DNA of 64,000 nucleotides from Marsupella aquatica (taxonomy: Eukaryota; Marchantiophyta). Below are positions 58,415 to 64,000 of the stretch, one piece after another. Made by a program: the position numbers and the translations under genes. Each line of letters starts with the position of its first letter. Within the stretch, counting starts at the first letter, position 1. The DNA lies in contig OZ316893.1 in assembly GCA_973895155.1 (NCBI GenBank), positions 20,150,001-20,214,000 of the forward strand, written 5' to 3'. The notes below the pieces were generated by a model. That model made no database searches. It was not told the origin of the DNA and was given only the letters and a program-made list of their open reading frames with translations.

Positions 58415-61400
58415 TCAGATGAAAGTTGTGCGCCCTCCTCGTCGACTTTGCTTGTCATATGCCACGTTGAACTTATCTACCAACTCATTGATCGTGCTGA
58501 TAACACAAACAATCACCCATGAGCTTCTGTTCAAACAAGTACCTTAAAATAGTCTGAATAATTGGCCTATGCCAGCCAGCTGAGGCCTCACACTAGTATA
58601 TCCTGAGAGATTCTTTCTAGCTGCCTCGTCACATTCTTGAAGAAGAAGTAGCTACTGCAACGTTTTACCTTAGTCATCCTCCAACCCATCTGAACTGTTT
58701 ACAAAAATTATTTAACCAATGGAGATGACCTGCAACAACTATGACATACCTTGAGCACTTTGTTATTGTAGCCAAATAAGTCATGAGCAATGTATCGTTA
58801 TACTCCTGCAAAACAAATACACCAATGTATGAAACGGGACTCTAACAAGGACCCAACAAACAAACGAAAAACACATGGACTCTGTGAGCCTTTGCAAATC
58901 AACCACTTAGTACACCGGTTAATGGTCCTCTTCCCAGAAACCCATGACAAACAAACGAATGGGATTCATTATTACACAAATTATAAAACTCATCAACTTA
59001 CCATGAGAAAATCATCTTGGAACTTTGGAGAATCAATTGCCGGCAGTCTTCTGACGAGGCTAGATATCTGCCGCAAGAGAGAATGTTCGTATGGGATTTC
59101 TCCTGAACAATGACAAACAAACAAAATTAGACACTCCAATATAACTAAATTCATACCCAATTCTAGGAATAAGGATCGGATTCAAGTGAGTGTAGGGAAA
59201 ACGACGAAACTAACAACCTATTAACACTGTACAATCAAAGTAAGAGATGAGTTTTGAAGCAGTTGTTATATTCTCACGGACAAGGAACTGAAGAAAACAC
59301 CCCTCACCTTTCTGAATAGATACTAGATGCTGGTGCAGGATTTTTATTCGACTATTGAGCATCTTAATGGCACTGTGCATGCCCGTCAAGTGAGTTGCCA
59401 CTGTTTAAAAACAGCCACAGTTAGCTCAACAAAGATAATACAAGAACGCAATTAATTTCAAGGTTACCATACCATCTCCTCAAGAAAATACCACCTTTGA
59501 ACATGCTACTGAGGTCAACTCACATTGTGTGGTTGCTGTGCTTCCATCTGATGGCTTGATGTGTGCAACATGGTCAACTGATATTCTTTCCGCCTCGACA
59601 GTCTGCAAGAAAAATACACTCTCCGTCATATTGACTTCCACTAAGGATGGAAGAACCGGCGACTGTACCGCCTGCGATAATATCTTAATAAGCACCAGCA
59701 ATGCATATAAACTATAATATCTTAATAAGCACCAGCAATGCATATAAACTATGGCTGCAAAGTAGTACCTCAATCGTATAACTGGATTTCACGAAGATCA
59801 GGGATGGAACACCTTCAATGATGTGTAACTCTGCAAAGAAAACGAGACAAGTCAAGATTACAACACGTGTCCTGCAAGTAATTTAACACCTTCGAGATCT
59901 TATCCTATCTGGACCCTGTAATTTGGCGAGGTTTCTAAAAAAGCAATAAACAAACGAGATGTGCCAAAAAGTGTTGAGTTTCTTACTTGCAAAAAGGCAA
60001 ACCCTAGCAAAATGAATTAAAGGAGAAATCCTTCCTGACCAACCTTCAAAGCAGGAAACCAATCTGTAAAGATAAACATAGACAAACATACCACTTTCAA
60101 ATAGAGTGATCGGCAGATCCTTCTGCGCATGATTTATGGCCGGATTGAGAAGAATAAAAATCGGGCTCTCATTGATGTCCATTAGCTGATTGAAAACAAA
60201 TCACAGCGATGTCATTAACATAACTTGGCCCTCTGGTGATGAATGATAATTCAATTTCAGGCCTGTCTTTCGTCTTCAGAACCCTAAATTCTCCTTCCTT
60301 TCAATTAAAACCCGAGATATATCAATGCCCCGTACATCACAAACACGGCAAGTCACTGGCAAATGTTGCGGGTTGCAGGTGATGAACGAGCTTGAAGAGA
60401 ACAAAGAGAAAATCATGAACGTATAGAACCACGTCCACGTCAAGGGTGAACACCCTAACGGCAAAATTTCTCACCGCTTTATGAATTTGCATATCACTAT
60501 CCTGGACATCACTTCCAGTAGAATACCAGCCAAGAACATCGTATTTGGGGAAGACCTTCTTATCTGAAAGAGTCAAATCAACAGAGAACTGTTGTCAGCT
60601 TGATAATTTGGTTCATTTCTCTAGACTACAACAAGGTGATCTCAGATCAAAATTCCAGCGGCACCTTGGGCAACGGGCAATACAGTTCTCTGAACTAACT
60701 TCATCACTAGGCTACCAAATTGGCCCCCAAACGGCTCCGTCCACCATTTCTGATTTCTTGTGATGAGAAAGGTGCCCTGCTGTCCACACTTTCGAAAAAA
60801 GTCATCCGCACGCTATAATTTTATCCTGATCAGAGTCTGCATAAATTTACAGTTTGCGAAACCTATGCGTGAAAGACTAAAGCCGAGGAAAAATGAGAAG
60901 TACAGAAGGACCTCGTCGTGCTGACTTATGCAATCCACACGGTTCCTCAATTTAGCTCACTCTACTCATCAAGAGAGCCATGACTAAGGTAATTCACTGG
61001 GTGTTCAAAATGCCCGCACTCTTAGAAAAGATCCCAAACACAGCTAGGGTTAGGGTAAAAGGAAAGAAAACATAGGAGAATTAAGAACAACTCAGGAGGA
61101 AGATCTCGGCACAGAGGAACGGGTTTCACAACAGAAAATGAAGGACGACGGAAATCTCACATTGCTCCTGCTTGGTTTCTAGGAATGGCCGATCCAAGCA
61201 TTCGAGAGCCGGGTCATATGTGAGCTCAAAGCTGTTGAAGACTTCCACGGTGCGCCCCGTCTGCACGCCAATAACACAACCAAACACTCTCGGAGCGGGG
61301 CGAGGCGCACTCCCGGCTCCTCCACTGTTCTGCGCCTTGACTCGCGTGTGATGATCTGCGATGTTCACTATCACCAGAGGATGCAGCTTAAAAGTGAGGC

Positions 61401-61416
61401 CACTACTTGACGACAT
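58415..61416 (-). CDS. CSN6: COP9 signalosome subunit 6
   Basis: CSN6 is the MPN-domain partner of CSN5 in the COP9 signalosome, which removes NEDD8 from cullins. Exons in minus order are 61161-61416, 60475-60563, 60092-60185, 59769-59830, 59524-59602, 59308-59400, 59002-59102, 58750-58805 and 58415-58496. Every junction is GT..AG and phase-consistent, giving 303 residues, close to plant CSN6. The MPN domain starts LTFKLHPLVIVNIADHHTRV and continues with RVFGCVIGVQTGRTVEVFNS, LGWYSTGSDVQDSDMQIHKA and NESPIFILLNPAINHAQKDL. The C-terminal helices read ERISVDHVAHIKPSDG, HLTGMHSAIKMLNSRIKILH and NELVDKFNVAYDKQSRRGGR. As in other CSN6 proteins, the zinc-binding JAMM residues are missing, so it is structural. 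The gene looks intact. Confidence 0.97.
59686..59755. repeat. Tandem 37-40 base duplication in a CSN6 intron
   Basis: ATAATATCTTAATAAGCACC followed by AGCAATGCATATAAACTAT occurs twice back to back in the intron between the fourth and fifth CSN6 exons. It does not touch the splice sites. Confidence 0.9.
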
Positions 61417-61990
61417 AATTCCCGAGCGAAGTGAGGGCTCTCCCTAACAAAAATGTTGTCCTTCCGTCCGCCTGCAGGATCCTTTGTCCGCAGGGAGAAA
61501 TCTCACGGGACAGGGGAAGAAACCGGGTGGGTTTCTTAACTTTTGTCAGTTGCTTGTTAAGCCATGATAACCGGGAGTCCCGATTGCCGCAGAGACATTC
61601 AAGTGAACTGCAGGGGCCATCATTGCAGACATTTTAGTACGTCAAATTCATAGATCACTGAATCCTCGAAACGCCCGTGCACAGACACAGTGTTCGTATA
61701 TCCTGCGCTGAGTTTCGAAAAAAGCTTAAACCTAATGTAGTTGCGAGCGAAACCGAGTGTGAGTAGATCGAGTTAAGATTTCTTTGCGCGAGCTGTAGAA
61801 CATGCTTCGACCTGGTTGCGAAAAACTTGAACGAGACAGAGTGTTAAATATTTGGGCTCAGACTGTTGCGCGGAGCTTCAACGCAATGCTGAGACCTACT
61901 CTTGTCGTTGACAGCGAATAGACGAATGAGACGAGCGCTCGCAAGACTGAGTGCAAGGAGGAGTGAGCTTCCAAAGTGAGGGTCTTATTA
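61417..61990. other. CSN6 upstream region
   Basis: This stretch holds the likely promoter and leader of CSN6. No other gene is seen. GC content is higher than in the flanking DNA. A telomere-type TAGGGTTAGGG lies inside CSN6 intron 1, at about 61045. Confidence 0.45.
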
Positions 61991-61994
61991 CTGC

Positions 61995-62415
61995 CCAACC
62001 CTTTAACGAGGGAACCAGCTAGCCGGGGGATGAGCCGGGGGACTTAGAGGTCCCAAGTTCAAACCCCCTCCACTAAGAGGAGATGTGGGGCGTGGGTGTG
62101 TAGTGGGGCATGGTGTGTAGTGGGGCGTTGTGTTAAGATAGTGGGTGCCTATCTCTGTGCATGGTGTGGAGTGGGGCATTGTGTTGGAGTTGGATGTTGT
62201 GTTTGAGTGTGACCCTAGTATTGAGAGGTCCCAAGTTCAAACCCCCTCCACTAAGAGGAGATGTGGGGCGTGGGTCAGACATCTCTGTGCATGGTGCGTA
62301 GTGGGGCATGGTGTGTACTGGGCCGTTGTGTCTATGTCTGTGCATGGTGTGGAGTGGGGCATTGTGTTCGAGTTGGATGTTGTGTTTGAGTGTGACCCTA
62401 AAATGGGTAAAAATT
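61995..62415 (+). repeat. tRNA-like (SINE-type) sequence in ~180-base tandem copies
   Basis: GGTCCCAAGTTCAAACCCCC resembles a tRNA box B and occurs at about 62050 and 62228. Each copy is followed by TCCACTAAGAGGAGATGTGG and then TGTGGAGTGGGGCATTGTGT and GGATGTTGTGTTTGAGTGTG. A box-A-like segment precedes only the first copy. A tRNA-derived SINE that was partly duplicated in tandem fits best. Confidence 0.5.
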
Positions 62416-63475
62416 CATGAATCATATGACAATGTCAACACTCAAACACAACGCCAATTCAAACACAACGTCCATTTTTGAACAATGCTTTTCAAGTACA
62501 AAAATTGAAAAAAAGTACAAAAATTGAAAACCTATAGTCAAAGCTCAAATACAATGACCCAAGCGCCCCCATGGCCCACTATTCGGATACAAGGCTATGG
62601 CACTGTGTTTGGAGGTAGCCTGATTACCCATTCCTGAAAAGTAACTAGAAATTGATCCACAAAAACTTGCAAAAAAATGCTCTTATCACTTTGCCATCAT
62701 AGTTGCCCCCATCCCTGGTTTCTAGATACACTTATAGTCAGAGCATTTCCTGGTCATCTTTGCTTCCATCCTTGTTTTTTGGATGCACTGTCTTTCAATT
62801 ATCCCCTAGAGTCACCGTCATTTCTCGTTCATATTTGCTCCCATCTTTGTTCCCTGTTTTCTGGATGCACTTCCAGTTATACTCTTAGACACACGATCTA
62901 AAGACTTCTCTCTAGACCTTAGCCCTGAACACTAGGTCTCTATTGTGCTTTGTTATCAAGTTTATTAGTAAAATTATCTCTATTGTCCCTCATTAACCGG
63001 TACTATCTGACCCTAGCTAATACCTTGTTATGATTTTTCTCTCGATCCTTGTTTTTGGATGCACATGATTAATTGGTTTTGGGGGAAGACAACAGGGTAC
63101 TAGCCTATCAATAATTACGGACCCCCACTAGGGGTTCTTTGGAAAATTCCTGGCACAGGAGTGTGCCATGTCAGCGTGGATGTAGACAAATAAGACAAGA
63201 CCAGTTTGCAACATAAAATAACCGCCCCAGTCATGTTTGCAGAAAAATTTGTGTAACTTTTGGGTCGCCAAGCCGTAAATCCTTAGAGTAAAAAGGAGGA
63301 TATGATTTTTCTTAAATAATAACCTTTTTACTTACCTATTGATTTTTTGTAAATTGAGAATAATACATTTAAACAATATATTCACATTAAAATTTGGTTA
63401 TAACCGGATGGATAAGTCGGCATTTAATATTAAAGTGTAGTTAAGTAACTACCCTTAATATGAGTAACCACCTAG
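62416..63475. other. Intergenic AT-rich DNA
   Basis: No gene is supported. A diverged phrase (CATCC.TGTTTT.TGGATGCAC) recurs near 62770, 62845 and 63045, indicating an old tandem or dispersed repeat. Confidence 0.5.
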
Positions 63476-63498
63476 GGTCTCCTAGACCCTAGGAGACC
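63476..63498. repeat. Perfect 10-base palindrome next to the putative LTR element
   Basis: GGTCTCCTAG and CTAGGAGACC are exact inverted copies separated by ACC. It lies about 130 bases from the inner edge of the putative LTR; it may mark a breakpoint where element DNA joins unrelated sequence. Confidence 0.6.
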
Positions 63499-63630
63499 AG
63501 AATTGGCATCTCCCCCATTCATGCTCCTCGTTCCCAGCCATCTCCGTAGACTCCTATCCGGCAGCGGCAATCCTACTGCAGCAACCCTTCTAGCTGCCGC
63601 TGGTGTTGAGACAGGGAACTGAGTCGATGG

Positions 63631-63973
63631 TGTTGAGCATAGACGACACTCGTAACGGTAAGCACATGACACATCCAACGCGCAAGTAGTCGACACAAGA
63701 GATACGTGGTTCACCTCCTCGAGGCTACGTCCACGGGAACACACAAGAGAGCTTTACTCAACTCTAAGCCCGTCGGCCATACCAAGTCTCCACAGTGTAA
63801 GCTCTCCTCATCTCTCAAGTGACTGCATAACAATGAGCCTAAGTTCCACTTATCCAAGCAAACACCGTTTGGCATATAGTGTGCATCCTAGTTAACCTAA
63901 CCACGTCTCCGACTATGGTTAGTCTAACTATGGTTACATGTCGTAACCCTAGACCTTGAGTAAATACCTAACA
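63631..63973 (-). mobile_element. Putative LTR (Copia-like), minus strand, near the window edge
   Basis: Read on the minus strand the segment begins TGTTAGGTATTTACTCAAGG and ends GTCTATGCTCAACA, i.e. TG...CA at 343 bases. Inside are GAGCTTACACTGTGGAG and GAGTAAAGCTCTCTTGTGTG, the CT/GT-rich kind of text usual before the end of plant Copia LTRs. Downstream on the same strand a short frame beginning MAGNEEHEWGRCQFWSP follows and soon stops. No clear primer-binding site and no exact target duplication were found (ATGG on both flanks only). It may be a solo LTR or the start of a truncated element. Confidence 0.45.
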
Positions 63974-64000
63974 TATGGAGGGTATGGGTGGCTGGTGTAT

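Overview
This window is nuclear DNA of a land plant. The genes carry spliceosomal introns with GT..AG borders. Their products are a photosystem I subunit, a cytosolic ribosomal protein, a COP9 signalosome subunit, a mitochondrial ribosomal protein and a TON1-recruiting-motif (TRM/LONGIFOLIA-type) protein. A CCDC96/CFAP184-like flagellar protein is also present, which points to a plant with swimming sperm, such as a bryophyte, lycophyte or fern. The moderate GC content, gene spacing and intron sizes would suit a liverwort, but the species is an inference and is not shown by the sequence.

Layout. 1-3.1 kb: intergenic DNA with tRNA-derived SINE-like remnants. 3.2-5.6 kb: RPS19 on the + strand, with a tandemly duplicated promoter/leader carrying telo-box motifs. 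5.6-14.4 kb: no intact gene; minisatellites, small duplications and a kelch-repeat gene fragment. 14.4-19.5 kb: a five-exon TRM-family gene (-). 19.5-30.3 kb: repeats, including a ~1 kb foldback element. 30.3-31.1 kb: a decayed, intron-containing CPN60 (HSP60) pseudogene. 31.1-34.9 kb: minisatellites and a MITE. 34.9-35.4 kb: mitochondrial ribosomal protein bTHXm (-). 35.5-37.7 kb: tandem repeats, a non-LTR-type protein remnant, and a MULE-like foldback element nested in an older MITE. 38.7-41.2 kb: an unrecognised 839-residue polar protein (-). 43.2-47.9 kb: a ten-exon CCDC96/CFAP184-like gene (-). 48-52.9 kb: intergenic DNA with nested MITEs. 52.9-54.1 kb: PsaO (-). 54.1-58.4 kb: repeats. 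58.4-61.4 kb: nine-exon CSN6 (-). 61.4-64 kb: tRNA-like tandem repeats and a putative LTR at the right edge.

The genes do not form an operon or an obvious functional cluster; they are independent housekeeping or structural genes. Splice junctions of RPS19, TRM, CCDC96-like, PsaO and CSN6 were placed by hand so that donor and acceptor dinucleotides, reading phase and family sequence all agree. I found no CRISPR array, no rRNA gene, no intact tRNA gene and no convincing new multi-gene system. The most novel items are the unrecognised 839-residue protein with its upstream ORFs and C-terminal repeats, a GC-AG intron in the flagellar gene, the nested transposon with a telomere-like target-site duplication, and the duplicated RPS19 promoter.
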